Shown piece by piece: positions 1 to 10,105 of a DNA stretch of 64,000 nucleotides. Source of the stretch: Hafnia alvei. GTDB lineage: Bacteria > Pseudomonadota > Gammaproteobacteria > Enterobacterales > Enterobacteriaceae. How positions within the stretch are numbered: the stretch's first letter is position 1; each line of letters opens with the position of its first letter. The stretch lies in assembly GCF_034424155.1 (NCBI RefSeq), contig NZ_CP139992.1:3116012-3180011 (forward strand), read 5' to 3'. Both the position numbers and the translations under genes were made by a program. The notes under the pieces are model-generated. The model did no database searches. It was not told the DNA's origin and saw only the letters and a program-made list of their open reading frames with translations.

Positions 1-1
1 C

Positions 2-655
2 TTCACGGCGGATAACGGCGCAACAATCGTCACGGCCTCGGTGACGACCGATGACCAAGGTTCGGCTACCACCACCCTCACCAACGTCAAAGCCGGGATC
101 ACTAAGGTTACGGCAACGGTTAACGGTAACAGCCAAACGGTAAACACCACGTTTGTCGCCGATGACAGCACCGCAACCATCGTGAACGGCGACTTGAACG
201 TAACCATCAACAACGCCAAAGCCAACGGCGCGGACAGCAACAAAGTCCAGGCTAAAGTGACAGATGCCACGGGTAACCTGGTGCCGAATACCGCGGTCAG
301 CTTCACGGCAGATAACGGCGCAACAATCGTCACGGCCTCGGTGACCACCGACGGACAAGGGCTGGCCAGCACCACGCTGACCAACGTCAAAGCGGGGATC
401 ACCAAAGTCACGGCAGCGGTTAACGGCCATAGCCAAACGGTAAACACCACGTTTGTGGCCGACAGCGGCACGGCGACCATTGTAAACGGCGATTTGACCG
501 TAACCGTCAACAATGCCAAAGCCAACGGCACGGACAGCAACAAAGTTCAAGCCACCGTGACGGATGCCAGTGGTAATCCGGTGCCGAATACCGCGGTTAA
601 CTTCACAGCGGATACACCACGTTTATCGCCGACGACAGCACGGCAACCATCGTGA
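2..655 (+). CDS. Ig-like repeat surface protein, upstream fragment (5' end outside window)
   Basis: The reading frame is open from base 2 and runs through two and a half 100-residue repeats rich in Thr, Val, Ala and Asn. Each repeat holds phrases such as FTADNGA, TLTNVKAGITKVTA and VDTTFVAD, typical of bacterial Ig-like domain 1 (Big_1) of invasin/intimin-type adhesins. The normal repeat frame breaks after GCGGATA at about base 614: the sequence jumps to CACCACGTTT of the next repeat end, 130 bp are missing, and translation leaves the repeat frame and stops at 655. The N-terminal signal and any outer-membrane beta-barrel lie left of the window. This is either the front of a genuinely truncated adhesin or one gene with the next feature, split by a deletion or assembly error. 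Confidence 0.75.
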   Translation, partial: FTADNGATIVTASVTTDDQGSATTTLTNVKAGITKVTATVNGNSQTVNTTFVADDSTATIVNGDLNVTINNAKANGADSNKVQAKVTDATGNLVPNTAVSFTADNGATIVTASVTTDGQGLASTTLTNVKAGITKVTAAVNGHSQTVNTTFVADSGTATIVNGDLTVTVNNAKANGTDSNKVQATVTDASGNPVPNTAVNFTADTPRLSPTTARQPS

Positions 656-3600
656 GCGGCGACTTGACCGTAACCGTCAACAACGCCAAAGCCAACGGCG
701 CGGACAGCAACAAAGTTCAAGCCAAGATAACGGACGCCAGTGGTAACCCGGTGCCGAATACCGCGGTCAGCTTCACGGCGGATAACGGCGCTGCAGTCGT
801 CACTGCCTCGGTGACCACCGACGCTCAAGGGCTGGCCAGCACCACGCTGACCAACGTCAAAGCGGGGATCACGAAAGTCACGGCAGCGGTTAACGGCCAT
901 AGTCAAACGGTAGACACCACGTTTATTGCCGATGACAGCACCGCAACCATCGTGAACGGCGACTTAACGGTGAGCATCAACAATGCCAAAGCCAACGGCG
1001 CGGACAGCAACAAAGTGCAGGCTAAAGTGACGGACGCCACGGGTAACCCGGTACTGAATACCGCGGTCAGCTTCACGGCGGATAACGGCGCAACGGTCAT
1101 CAAGACATCGGTGACCACCGACGCTCAAGGGCTGGCAAGCACCACGCTGACCAACATCAAAGCCGGGATCACGAAAGTGACAGCAACGGTTAACGGTAAT
1201 AGCCAAACAGTAGATACCACGTTTGTCGCCGACAACAGCACCGCAACTATTGTGGATGGTGCATTAACGATCTCCGTTGATAATGCCAAAGCTAACGGCA
1301 CAGACACCAATAAGGTTCTGGCGACTGTCACGGATGCTCAGGGTAACTACGTGCCTAATGCCACCGTCAGCTTCACGGCAAATAACGGCGCAACGGTCGT
1401 CACCGCCTCGGTGAACACCGACGCTCAAGGATTGGCAAGCACCACGCTGACCAACGTCAAAGCGGGGATCACTAAAGTCACGGCAGCGGTTAACGGCCAT
1501 AGCCAAACGGTAGATACCACGTTTGTGGCCGACAGCAGCACCGCAACTATTGTGGATGGTGCATTAACGATCTCCGTTGATAACGCCAAAGCCAACGGCA
1601 CGGACAGCAACACCGTTCAAGCCACCGTGACGGATGCCAGTGGTAATCCAGTGCCGAATACCGCTGTTAACTTCACAGCGGATAACGGCGCAACAATCGT
1701 CACTGCCTCGGTGATGACCGATGACCAAGGTTCGGCTACCACTACCCTCACCAATGTCAAAGCGGGGATCACTAAAGTCACTGCAACGGTTAACGGCAAC
1801 AGCCAAACGGTAGATACCACGTTTATCGCCGACGGCAGCACCGCAACCATTGTGGATGGTGCATTAACGATCTCCGTTGATAATGCCAAAGCTAACGGCA
1901 CAGACACCAATAAGGTTCAGGCGACTGTCACGGATGCTACGGGTAACCCAGTGCCGAATACCGCGGTTAACTTCACGGCGGATAACGGCGCCACGGTCAT
2001 CAAGACATCGGTGACCACCGACGGACAAGGGCTGGCCAGCACCACGCTGACCAACGTCAAAGCCGGGATCACGAAAGTGACAGCAACGGTTAACGGCCAT
2101 AGCCAAACGGTAGATACCACGTTTATCGCCGACGACAGCACGGCGACCATCGTGGGCGGCGACTTAACGGTAACCGTCAACAATGCCAAAGCCAACGGCG
2201 CGGACAGCAACAAAGTTCAAGCCACCGTGACTGACGCCAGTGGTAATCCAGTGCCGAATACCGCGGTTAACTTCACAGCGGATAACGGCGCAACAATTGT
2301 CACTGCCTCGGTGACCACCGATGACCAAGGTTTGGCTACCACTACCCTCACCAACGTGAAGGCAGGGATCACCCAAGTCACGGCAACGGTTAACGGTCAT
2401 AGCCAGACGGTAGACACCACGTTTGTGGCCGACAGCAGCACGGCGACCATCGTGAGCAGCGACTTGACGGTGACCGTCAACAATGTCAAAGCCAACGGCA
2501 CGGACACCAATGCGGTTCAAGCCAAGGTGACAGACGCCACGGGCAACCCGGTGCCGAATACCGCTGTTAGTTTCACGGCGGATAACGGTGCTACGGTCGT
2601 CACTACCTCGGTGACCACCAATGACCAAGGGCTGGCCAGCACCACGCTGACTAACGTTAAAGCGGGGATCACTAAAGTGACTGCAACGGCTAACGGCAAC
2701 AGCCAAACGGTAGATACCACGTTTGTCGCCGACGGCAGCACCGCAACTATTGTGGATGGTGCATTAACGATCTCCGTTGATAATGCCAAAGCTAACGGCA
2801 CAGACACCAATAAGGTTCTGGCGACTGTCACGGATGCTCAGGGTAACTACGTGCCTAATGCCACCGTCAGCTTCACGGCTGACAATGGCGGCGCGGTAAC
2901 GACTGCAACGGTGACCACCGATGACCAAGGCTCGGCTACCACGACCCTCACCAACGTGAAGGCAGGGATCACCAAAGTGACAGCAACGGTTAATGGCAAT
3001 AGCCAAGCAGTAGATACCACGTTTGTCGCCGACGGCAGCACCGCAACCATTGTGGATGGCGCATTAGCAATCACTGTTGATAATGCGAAAGCTAACGGCA
3101 CAGACACCAATAAGGTTCTGGCGACTGTCACGGATGCTCAAGGTAACTACGTGCCTAATACCAGCGTCAGCTTTACAGCAGATAATGGCGCAACAGTCGT
3201 TACTGCCGCGGTGACCACCGATGACCAAGGGCTAGCAAGCACCACGCTGACCAACGTTAAAGCGGGGATCACCAAAGTGACTGCGACGGTTAACGGCCAT
3301 AGCCAAACGGTAGACACCACGTTTGTGGCCGACAGCAGCACAGCGACCATCGCGAGCGGCAACTTAACGGTAAGCGTCAACAATGCCAAAGCTAACGGTA
3401 CGGACAGCAATGCGGTTCAAGCCAAGGTCACTGACGCCACGGGTAACCCAGTGCCAAATACCGCTGTCAGCTTCACGGCAGATAACGGCGCAACAGTCGT
3501 CACTGCATCGGTGACTACCGATAACCAAGGTTTGGCTACCACTACCCTCACCAACGTGCAGACAGGGATCACCAAAGTCACGGCAACGGCTAACGGCCAT

Positions 3601-3930
3601 AGCCAGACGGTAGACACCACGTTTGTTGCAGACAGCAGCACGGCGACCATCGTGAGCGGCGACTTGACGGTCACCGTGGATAACGCCACAGCCGACGGTG
3701 TTGCTACCGATAAGGTGCAAGCTAAAGTCACGGATGCGAATGGAAACCTAGTGCCGAATGTTAGCGTCAGTTTCACGGCGGATAACGGCGCAACGGTAAC
3801 CACGGCAACGGCAATGACGGATGCGCAAGGTCTGGCAACCACCACGCTGACCAACATCACGGCGGGGATCACCAAAGTCACGGCAACGGCTAACGGTCAG
3901 AGCCAAACGGTGAATGCGACCTTTGTGGCG
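2..3930 (+). repeat. Tandem array of 300-bp units encoding Ig-like domains
   Basis: The marker CTTCACRGCRGATAACGGCG-like segment recurs at 1, 301, 601 (cut short), 771, 1071, 1371 and then every 300 bp to 3771. The only departure from the period is the 170-bp interval 601-771, a 130-bp loss. Units are very similar at the DNA level near the left and more diverged after about 3700. Confidence 0.92.
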
Positions 3931-4932
3931 GATATCACGACCGCGGCGGTGAATACCGTCACGCTCAACGACAGCACGACCAATAAAATAGCCAACGGGA
4001 CCGATTCCTTTACCTACACCGCCATAGTGAAAGATGCACACGGCAATCTTGTTTCGAACGCCACGGTGAACTGGTCTGAAGACCAAGGTAATGCCGTAAC
4101 ATTGCAGGCTGCCAGCAGTGTTACCGACGCTAACGGCAAAGCCACCATGGTTCTGACCAGTACCACTACGGAAACATTATCAGTGCAAGTATCGGCATCC
4201 TTAACCAACGGAACCGCGGTTAACGCAGATAAGCAAGTTAACTTCAACCAGCTGATGGTGACAGTACATGGGTTTACTGACGATGCGACAAACAACAGCA
4301 GAATCCCGAATGCCAAAATTGATGTCACTATCGATGGCAATACCACAACCACAACCAGCGATACAGAGGGTAAATACAATTTAGTTCTTCCACTGGGGAG
4401 TTATAATGTCAAAGTCAGCGCAACCGGCTTTACCACATTAAATACAACGCTCGATATTCCAGCGGTAACGGACCTACAGCATGATTTTAATCTGTCACCG
4501 GATTTAGCGGGTAACGCGGGGCGTATTGTTCTCACATGGAATGCCCAGCCCGCTGACCTAAATGCCATGCTCTGGGTGCCTTCCATCGGCGACCCATCCA
4601 ATAAAATTCCAGTTAGCTACATGGATCAATCGCCGAGCGGCGCAGATGCAGCGCTGGATGTGGATGCAAGAAATGACTATGGCCCTGAAACCATCACGAT
4701 AAAGAGTATGCATTCAGGAGTGTATTGTTACCTTGTAAATAAAGCATCTGGGGCTGTCGACAGTGGCGCGAAGGTTAATCTTTACTTATCCGATGGAACA
4801 TCACAGGAGTTTAAAGTTAATGATGAGCACGGCACCAATAGTTGGAGTACATGGACCGTGTTTAAAATTGACACCACGTCAGGCCAAGTTAAAGTCCAGG
4901 ATATAAATAAGCTAGGAAACCAATGTGCTTAA
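652..4932 (+). CDS. Ig-like (Big_1) repeat adhesin, C-terminal part, probably one gene with the preceding fragment
   Basis: About eleven Ig-like repeats of exactly 100 residues (FTADNG/FTANNG motifs encoded every 300 bp from 771 to 3771), then a diverged last Ig domain (about residues 1100-1200). After that comes a carboxypeptidase-regulatory-like beta domain (about 1205-1285: IPNAKIDVTIDG, SDTEGKYNLVLPLG). The end, about residues 1290-1426, begins GRIVLTWNAQPADLNAMLW and resembles the C-terminal domain of YfaP-type proteins. Repeats like these extend adhesins from the outer membrane. The ATG at 652 lies inside a repeat, with no leader or signal peptide, so it is an artificial start: the natural gene continues from the left in another frame. 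Repeat variants (for example IVDGALTISVDN versus IVNGDLTVTVNN) are shuffled, suggesting recombination between copies. Family assignment to inverse autotransporter or invasin-like proteins is inferred from the repeat type only. Confidence 0.8.
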   Translation: MSGDLTVTVNNAKANGADSNKVQAKITDASGNPVPNTAVSFTADNGAAVVTASVTTDAQGLASTTLTNVKAGITKVTAAVNGHSQTVDTTFIADDSTATIVNGDLTVSINNAKANGADSNKVQAKVTDATGNPVLNTAVSFTADNGATVIKTSVTTDAQGLASTTLTNIKAGITKVTATVNGNSQTVDTTFVADNSTATIVDGALTISVDNAKANGTDTNKVLATVTDAQGNYVPNATVSFTANNGATVVTASVNTDAQGLASTTLTNVKAGITKVTAAVNGHSQTVDTTFVADSSTATIVDGALTISVDNAKANGTDSNTVQATVTDASGNPVPNTAVNFTADNGATIVTASVMTDDQGSATTTLTNVKAGITKVTATVNGNSQTVDTTFIADGSTATIVDGALTISVDNAKANGTDTNKVQATVTDATGNPVPNTAVNFTADNGATVIKTSVTTDGQGLASTTLTNVKAGITKVTATVNGHSQTVDTTFIADDSTATIVGGDLTVTVNNAKANGADSNKVQATVTDASGNPVPNTAVNFTADNGATIVTASVTTDDQGLATTTLTNVKAGITQVTATVNGHSQTVDTTFVADSSTATIVSSDLTVTVNNVKANGTDTNAVQAKVTDATGNPVPNTAVSFTADNGATVVTTSVTTNDQGLASTTLTNVKAGITKVTATANGNSQTVDTTFVADGSTATIVDGALTISVDNAKANGTDTNKVLATVTDAQGNYVPNATVSFTADNGGAVTTATVTTDDQGSATTTLTNVKAGITKVTATVNGNSQAVDTTFVADGSTATIVDGALAITVDNAKANGTDTNKVLATVTDAQGNYVPNTSVSFTADNGATVVTAAVTTDDQGLASTTLTNVKAGITKVTATVNGHSQTVDTTFVADSSTATIASGNLTVSVNNAKANGTDSNAVQAKVTDATGNPVPNTAVSFTADNGATVVTASVTTDNQGLATTTLTNVQTGITKVTATANGHSQTVDTTFVADSSTATIVSGDLTVTVDNATADGVATDKVQAKVTDANGNLVPNVSVSFTADNGATVTTATAMTDAQGLATTTLTNITAGITKVTATANGQSQTVNATFVADITTAAVNTVTLNDSTTNKIANGTDSFTYTAIVKDAHGNLVSNATVNWSEDQGNAVTLQAASSVTDANGKATMVLTSTTTETLSVQVSASLTNGTAVNADKQVNFNQLMVTVHGFTDDATNNSRIPNAKIDVTIDGNTTTTTSDTEGKYNLVLPLGSYNVKVSATGFTTLNTTLDIPAVTDLQHDFNLSPDLAGNAGRIVLTWNAQPADLNAMLWVPSIGDPSNKIPVSYMDQSPSGADAALDVDARNDYGPETITIKSMHSGVYCYLVNKASGAVDSGAKVNLYLSDGTSQEFKVNDEHGTNSWSTWTVFKIDTTSGQVKVQDINKLGNQCA

Positions 4933-5010
4933 TTCTGTGTTACTGCCATCGTAGTAATGGTGACCGCTCAGGCGGTCACCGATGTTGATAAATTTAAGAC
5001 AATAAAATCA

Positions 5011-5041
5011 ATGGCGCTAAAGTAATTAGCGCCATTTTTTT
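5011..5041 (+). terminator. Rho-independent terminator after the adhesin gene
   Basis: Perfect 10-bp stem ATGGCGCTAA / TTAGCGCCAT (5011-5020, 5026-5035) with a 5-base loop, followed by a run of seven T. A second hairpin without a T run (GGTGACCGC / GCGGTCACC) lies just upstream at about 4958-4979. Confidence 0.85.
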
Positions 5042-5126
5042 ACTGGAAGTGGCACCAATATGCCACGAGCACGGCTCGCGAGTCGTCGCTCTTTAAAGCA
5101 GACTCACTATCAAAAATACCTATGAC

Positions 5127-5984
5127 TTACTTAAGCTGCTCAATCATCTCTTGGCTGCGATGAATAAAGCTGCGGCTTCTTTCGCTATCTTCCTGCAACA
5201 AGCAAACGAACAACAAATCGGTAATAGTATTTTGTGCCGTGCGCGCAGAAATAGAAGAGCTACGCCAGCGTGCCTCATCAGCAATGGTATCAAGAACAAA
5301 ATCAGCCAGCTTTCTGAGCGGGCTATCTTGCAGCGACGTTATCGCTATGATTTTTGCCCCCTTTTCCTGCGCCGCTTGAGCCGCAATCACTATCTCTTTC
5401 AACGCTCCCGAGTAAGAGATAACAATTTGCACATCCCCTTCCCCTAACGATTGAGCAACCGTCATCTGCACGTGACTGTCCATTTCATTCATCACGGGGT
5501 AGCCTATTTTCATCAGCTTATATGCCAAGTCTTTCGCCACCAGCGACGAGCCGCCCATGCCCATGATCTGCACTCGGCGAGCCGCCTTGATTTCAGCAAC
5601 CGTGCTCTCCAACTGCGCCAAATTTACGCTGTCGGTAGTCATCCTCAGGGCTTGTTGCTTCGCTCGGAATAGTTTTTCTGCAATCACCGACGGCGTGTCA
5701 TGAACATTAATGTCGTTATGCAAGTGCTGCTCTGATTCAGCGCTCTGCTTACTTTGCTGCCCCCACTCCTCAATCAAGGCCATTTTGAGGTTAGTAAACC
5801 CTTTGAACCCCAATCGCTGAGCAAATTTCACAATGCTCGACTGGCTGATATTCAAAATGCTGGCGAGCTCTTGCGAAGAGCACTGCTTCAACTTATCGGG
5901 ATTAGCCAAAATATAATCGGCAATAATACGTTCACCGGGCGTAAAGGCGTCTTTGTTGAGAGTGATTCGTTGTAGGCAGCGCAT
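5127..5984 (-). CDS. murR: MurR/RpiR-family transcriptional regulator of MurNAc use
   Basis: 285 residues, the same length as E. coli MurR. The N-terminal RpiR-type helix-turn-helix domain spans about residues 1-77 (ELASILNISQSSIVKFAQRL, near identical to MurR), and a SIS sugar-phosphate-binding domain follows at about 125-265 (MGMGGSSLVAKDLAYKL, VISYSGALKEIV). MurR represses murQP and is released by MurNAc-6-phosphate. The gene is transcribed divergently from murQ across a 242-bp gap that holds a perfect palindrome, as in E. coli. Position and sequence agree, so the assignment is firm; the effector is taken from the family. Confidence 0.92.
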   Translation of the reverse strand: MRCLQRITLNKDAFTPGERIIADYILANPDKLKQCSSQELASILNISQSSIVKFAQRLGFKGFTNLKMALIEEWGQQSKQSAESEQHLHNDINVHDTPSVIAEKLFRAKQQALRMTTDSVNLAQLESTVAEIKAARRVQIMGMGGSSLVAKDLAYKLMKIGYPVMNEMDSHVQMTVAQSLGEGDVQIVISYSGALKEIVIAAQAAQEKGAKIIAITSLQDSPLRKLADFVLDTIADEARWRSSSISARTAQNTITDLLFVCLLQEDSERSRSFIHRSQEMIEQLK

Positions 5985-6183
5985 TTGGACTCGGTCAGCA
6001 GGAGGTAAGTAGCCGCTATCTTACCTTGCATAGCGCAAAAAATGGAGGCTGGATTCTTAGGTAAGCATTCACTTCGTCCATGACGCAGCCCAATTGGCAG
6101 GCATTTCTAAGCGGGAGAAAGAGTCGATATCAATCACAAAAAATGCGCATAAAATTATTAATTCTTTAAATTGCATTAATTTT

Positions 6184-6198
6184 GGAATAATTTATTCC
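6184..6198. promoter_or_regulatory. Candidate MurR operator palindrome
   Basis: GGAATAA-T-TTATTCC is a perfect 7-1-7 palindrome, 28 bp before the murQ start, in the divergent murR-murQ intergenic region. Binding by MurR is inferred from its location. Confidence 0.5.
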
Positions 6199-6226
6199 TC
6201 AACTTTACGCATCTGAGAATACTGAA

Positions 6227-7141
6227 ATGAACATTGACCTCTCCCGCCTGCAAACTGAAGGCCGTAACATCGCCAGCGAAAACATCGACACCCTGTCTAC
6301 TTTAGATATGCTGACGATTATTAACCAAGAAGATCAAAAGGTTGCTCTAGCCGTTGAGCGTATTCTGCCGCAAATCGCGCAGGCCGTGGATGCTATCGCT
6401 CTGGCCTTTAGCCAAGGTGGGCGTCTTATTTATTGCGGCGCAGGCACCTCGGGGCGACTCGGTATTCTAGACGCAAGTGAATGCCCGCCAACCTACGGCA
6501 CCCCGCATGAGCAGGTGGTCGGGTTAATCGCCGGAGGCCACACCGCGATCCTACGCGCGGTGGAAAATGCCGAAGATAACGTCGAGTTGGGCGAGCAAGA
6601 TCTGAAAGACCATCAACTCTCTGAGCGTGACGTGGTTGTGGGTATCGCCGCCAGCGGAAGAACGCCTTATGTTATCGGCGCGATGAAATATGCGCGCTCA
6701 GTTGGCGCCACCACCGTTTCATTAACCTGCAACGCCAGCAGCGCCATGAGCCAATTAGCCGATATCGCGCTTGAAGCCGTGGTAGGGCCAGAAGTGGTAA
6801 CGGGTTCATCAAGAATGAAAGCGGGTACAGCACAAAAAATGGTGCTGAATATGCTCACCACGGGAGCGATGATCCGCAGCGGAAAAGTGTATGGCAACCT
6901 CATGGTGGATGTTGAGGCTACCAACGCCAAGCTGGTTCAACGCCAAATTGACATCGTCATGCAGGCCACAGAGTGTAGCCGCGATGAAGCCATTAAAGCG
7001 CTCAGCGAATGTAAAAGACACTGTAAAACCGCCATTTTGATGATTCTCGCCCAGCTCTCTGCGGCAGAAGCCGGCACGGTTCTTGCGCAAAATAATGGTT
7101 TTATCCGCCAAGCCTTAGCCTCACGTACTCAGGGAGTTTAG
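6227..7141 (+). CDS. murQ: N-acetylmuramic acid 6-phosphate etherase MurQ
   Basis: 304 residues. MurQ cleaves the D-lactyl ether of MurNAc-6-phosphate to give GlcNAc-6-phosphate and D-lactate in cell-wall recycling. The SIS domain is clear ([21 protein letters not shown] at about residues 69-88, with the Glu of ASECPP as catalytic acid in the family). The family signature [12 protein letters not shown] is present, and a C-terminal helical region follows. Two bases separate the stop from murP, so the genes form an operon. Divergent from murR. No strong Shine-Dalgarno is visible before the ATG, but the N-terminus ([14 protein letters not shown]) matches known MurQ. Confidence 0.96.
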
Positions 7142-7143
7142 CG

Positions 7144-8601
7144 ATGGCTAAAATAACGGATGCCACCATCACGCAAATTTTGGCGAACGTTGGCGGTAAT
7201 AACAATATCACCCTATGCGGGCATTGCATGACGCGGCTACGCCTTACCTTAGTCGATCGATCTCGCGTTAATCACGCCGAGCTAAAAAAGATCGCTGGGG
7301 TCATGGGTGTTATTGAAGGCAACGACCAGCTGCAAATTGTACTGGGACCTGGCAAGGCGCAAACCGCCAGTGAAATGATGAATGTGAGCCTTAGCCAATC
7401 TTCGTCACAATCACCAGCCGATGGCAGCACGCCAGAAACTGATTTGAATGCCCTTGCGGCGGAAAATAAAAAGCAGCTCAAGAGTAAGCAAAATAACGCC
7501 TTTCACAGCTTTCTGACAAAATTCGCGACGATCTTCACCCCGCTCATTCCCGGCTTTATCGCTGCGGGTCTGCTACTCGGCATCGCGACGCTGCTCCAGC
7601 AAACCTTAATACTCGACGGTGAAATCGCGCCGATTTGGCTCACTAGCCTGATTGGCTATATGAAAACCTTCAGCGTGGGCTTATTTACCTTCCTGAGTAT
7701 CCTCATTGGCTTCAACACCCAAAAAGCCTTTGGCGGAACCGGCGTGAATGGTGCCATTATCGCGTCGTTGTTTATTCTGCGTTACAGCGCAGAAGGAACC
7801 GTGGGCTACTACGCAGGGATCGATAACTTCTTCGGTTTAGTGATAGACCCAAGGGGCAATATCATCGGTGTGCTGCTGGCCTGTATGCTCGGCGCGTGGA
7901 TTGAGCGAAAAGTACGCAAAGTTATCCCTGATAACCTGGACATGATCCTCACCTCCTCCATTACGCTCCTCATCACCGGTGCCATAACCTATGTGGTTAT
8001 CATGCCAATCGGCGTCGAACTCTTTAAGGGGATGTCTTGGCTGTTTCTGCATTTAAACGGTAACCCATTCGGCACCGCATTATTGGCGGGGCTGTTCCTG
8101 ATTGCGGTGGTATTTGGTATTCATCAGGGATTTGTACCGGTTTATTTTGCTTTGATGGATGCACAAGGATTTAACTCCTTGTTCCCTATCCTGGCAATGG
8201 CCGGCGGCGGGCAGGTTGGTGCTGCGTTAGCGTTATACTTAAGAGCCAAGCCGGGCTCGACCCTACGTATGCAAATTAAGGGTGCCATATTTCCCGGATT
8301 ACTCGGAATTGGCGAGCCGCTGATTTATGGTGTCACGCTGCCCCGCTTAAAACCGTTTATTACCGCCTGTTTTGGTGGTGCCGTAGGCGGGTTCTTTATC
8401 GGACTGGTGGCTTATATGGGACTACCTATTGGTTTGAATACCGTATTTGGTCCGTCTGGTTTGGTTTCCATACCGCTGATCACTTCATCGCAAGGCATCT
8501 ATGCCGGTATGCTGGTTTATGTTGCAGGCGTTGCCATCTCGTATGCTGCTGGGTTTATTCTGACGCTACTGTTTGGCTGCAAAAACGTTGACCTGACATA
8601 A
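7144..8601 (+). CDS. murP: MurNAc-specific PTS permease, EIIBC components
   Basis: 485 residues. The N-terminal EIIB domain (about 1-85) carries the phosphorylation-site motif CMTRLR with Cys28. After a polar linker (about 88-115) comes the EIIC membrane domain (about 120-480, around ten hydrophobic segments) with the family motif [13 protein letters not shown]. There is no EIIA domain, so it must receive phosphate from another EIIA, probably glucose EIIA (Crr), as in E. coli. It imports MurNAc as the 6-phosphate, the substrate of MurQ just upstream. Confidence 0.95.
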   Translation: MAKITDATITQILANVGGNNNITLCGHCMTRLRLTLVDRSRVNHAELKKIAGVMGVIEGNDQLQIVLGPGKAQTASEMMNVSLSQSSSQSPADGSTPETDLNALAAENKKQLKSKQNNAFHSFLTKFATIFTPLIPGFIAAGLLLGIATLLQQTLILDGEIAPIWLTSLIGYMKTFSVGLFTFLSILIGFNTQKAFGGTGVNGAIIASLFILRYSAEGTVGYYAGIDNFFGLVIDPRGNIIGVLLACMLGAWIERKVRKVIPDNLDMILTSSITLLITGAITYVVIMPIGVELFKGMSWLFLHLNGNPFGTALLAGLFLIAVVFGIHQGFVPVYFALMDAQGFNSLFPILAMAGGGQVGAALALYLRAKPGSTLRMQIKGAIFPGLLGIGEPLIYGVTLPRLKPFITACFGGAVGGFFIGLVAYMGLPIGLNTVFGPSGLVSIPLITSSQGIYAGMLVYVAGVAISYAAGFILTLLFGCKNVDLT

Positions 8602-8608
8602 TGATATT

Positions 8609-8640
8609 TAGCGCCATGCGTTCAGTGACACATGGCGCTA
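8609..8640. terminator. Hairpin between convergent murP and clsC
   Basis: 10-bp perfect stem TAGCGCCATG / CATGGCGCTA with a 12-base loop, 8 bp after murP and 8 bp before the end of the opposing gene. No T run on either side, so intrinsic termination is uncertain. The stem shares the core of the 5011-5035 terminator. Confidence 0.45.
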
Positions 8641-8647
8641 ACCGTAA

Positions 8648-10105
8648 TTACAGCAGCCACTCAATCGGCAAATAATATGCGATTCTGGCTAAAATACGTT
8701 TGTATAGCGGGCTATCAGGCTCTTTATGATGAATTTCTTTTTCATCATTTTCGTACTCTATCCAATTAATTTTTCGCCGCGGGGCAAGCACTAACTGAAA
8801 TGCTTTATCATGCAGGCTAGCAATAAATCGCTGATGAGTGGACGAAGCCAGCGATTCACTTTCTATCACAAATCCCATCTCGGTATTTAACCGAGCCGAG
8901 CGCGGGTCGAAATTAAATGAACCAATAAAGACTAACCGCCCGTCAACCGCAAAAGTTTTGGCATGCAAGCTGGAACCAGAGTGCCCGGTTAAGCCCCGAT
9001 CACGTAAGCGCTCTTTCCTTGCAGGCCGCTCGGTTTCATTGGCTTTCATTTCAAACAATTCAATACCGCAACGCAGCAGGGTTTTTCGCCATTTGGCGTA
9101 ACCCGCATGCACAATGGCCACATCGTTTGCCGCAAGAGAATTAGTGAGTACCGTCATTTTCACCCCCTGCCGCGCTAAATAAACCAGCTGTGACACACCG
9201 GTACGGGTAGGGACAAAATAGGCTGAGATAATATCCATGCTCACTTTTGGCTCACCAATCATCTTAAATAGGCGTGATGCCATAAGCGCTTTCGTCGCCA
9301 GATCTCCGCGGCCTTTAAGCGGATCATCGCTGAACAACTGCACCTTTGCCCACGTCAACGGCAGCTCATTGTTCTCCATTTTACGCGCTAGAAATTTATC
9401 ACGCAGACGCTTTAAATATTCTTTGGCTCGCGCTCTACCGCCAACCTCTTCAATCGTTAGGCCATGCAGAAAGCGTTTTTCCGACGCTTTACCAAGAACG
9501 TCTTCTGCCGGAGATACACACGCTGAAGTCCAATAACGCTCGAAATCCTGACAAACATCCGCAACCACGTTGCCCACGGCCAACACGTCCAAATCAGAAA
9601 AAAGCGGCTGCTCACCAATACCGAAATACTCATCCCCAACATTGCGCCCACCGACGATGGTCGCCTGACGATCAAACGTCATGCTTTTATTGTGCATACG
9701 CCGATTAAGCCTTTTAAAATCGGTTAAGTAGCACAAACAACGCATGCGCCGTAGTTGGAAGGGGTTAAAAAGTTTTACGCTGATATTGGGATGCGCGTTG
9801 AGACGACGCAGTGATTCATCCAAACCGCCGGTGTTGTTGTCATCCAGCAATAAACGAACCTTTACCCCACGCTCGGCGGCGCGAAATAATGCACTGAACA
9901 GCAGTCGACCCGAGAGATCGTTGTGCCAGATGTAATACTGCACATCCAGCGTTTTCTCAGCCATGTTGGTGAGTAAATATCTTGCAGCGAAAGCGTCATT
10001 GCCCTCTTCTAAGGGATAAACACCGCTCAACTCAGGATGGCGATCGCATAGCGGTTGGATAAGCCGAGCTAAACGAGAATTAACTAATTGTTCACTGCTC
10101 ATCAC
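8648..10105 (-). CDS. clsC: Phospholipase D-family cardiolipin synthase, ClsC-like
   Basis: 485 residues (E. coli ClsC 473). Two PLD motifs form the active site: HNKSMTFDRQATIVGGRN at about residue 138 and HAKTFAVDGRLVFIGSFN at about 380. ClsC uses phosphatidylethanolamine as phosphatidyl donor to phosphatidylglycerol to make cardiolipin, and in E. coli needs a partner protein, YmdB; no ymdB neighbour is seen here. No long hydrophobic N-terminus, unlike ClsA. The start is the first Met of MMSSEQ; the second Met is equally possible. Confidence 0.85.
   Translation of the reverse strand: MMSSEQLVNSRLARLIQPLCDRHPELSGVYPLEEGNDAFAARYLLTNMAEKTLDVQYYIWHNDLSGRLLFSALFRAAERGVKVRLLLDDNNTGGLDESLRRLNAHPNISVKLFNPFQLRRMRCLCYLTDFKRLNRRMHNKSMTFDRQATIVGGRNVGDEYFGIGEQPLFSDLDVLAVGNVVADVCQDFERYWTSACVSPAEDVLGKASEKRFLHGLTIEEVGGRARAKEYLKRLRDKFLARKMENNELPLTWAKVQLFSDDPLKGRGDLATKALMASRLFKMIGEPKVSMDIISAYFVPTRTGVSQLVYLARQGVKMTVLTNSLAANDVAIVHAGYAKWRKTLLRCGIELFEMKANETERPARKERLRDRGLTGHSGSSLHAKTFAVDGRLVFIGSFNFDPRSARLNTEMGFVIESESLASSTHQRFIASLHDKAFQLVLAPRRKINWIEYENDEKEIHHKEPDSPLYKRILARIAYYLPIEWLL

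Noticed and set aside
2-3930. CRISPR array or other short-spacer repeat
   Set aside because: The units are coding, 300 bp long, contiguous and without unique spacers.
547-4379. Many open frames of 60-180 codons on the minus strand across the adhesin repeats
   Set aside because: They repeat every 300 bp in step with the plus-strand repeats and carry no family sequence or ribosome sites: shadows of the repeat composition.
9346-9708. 120-codon plus-strand frame inside clsC
   Set aside because: Opposite-strand shadow of a gene with two intact PLD motifs.
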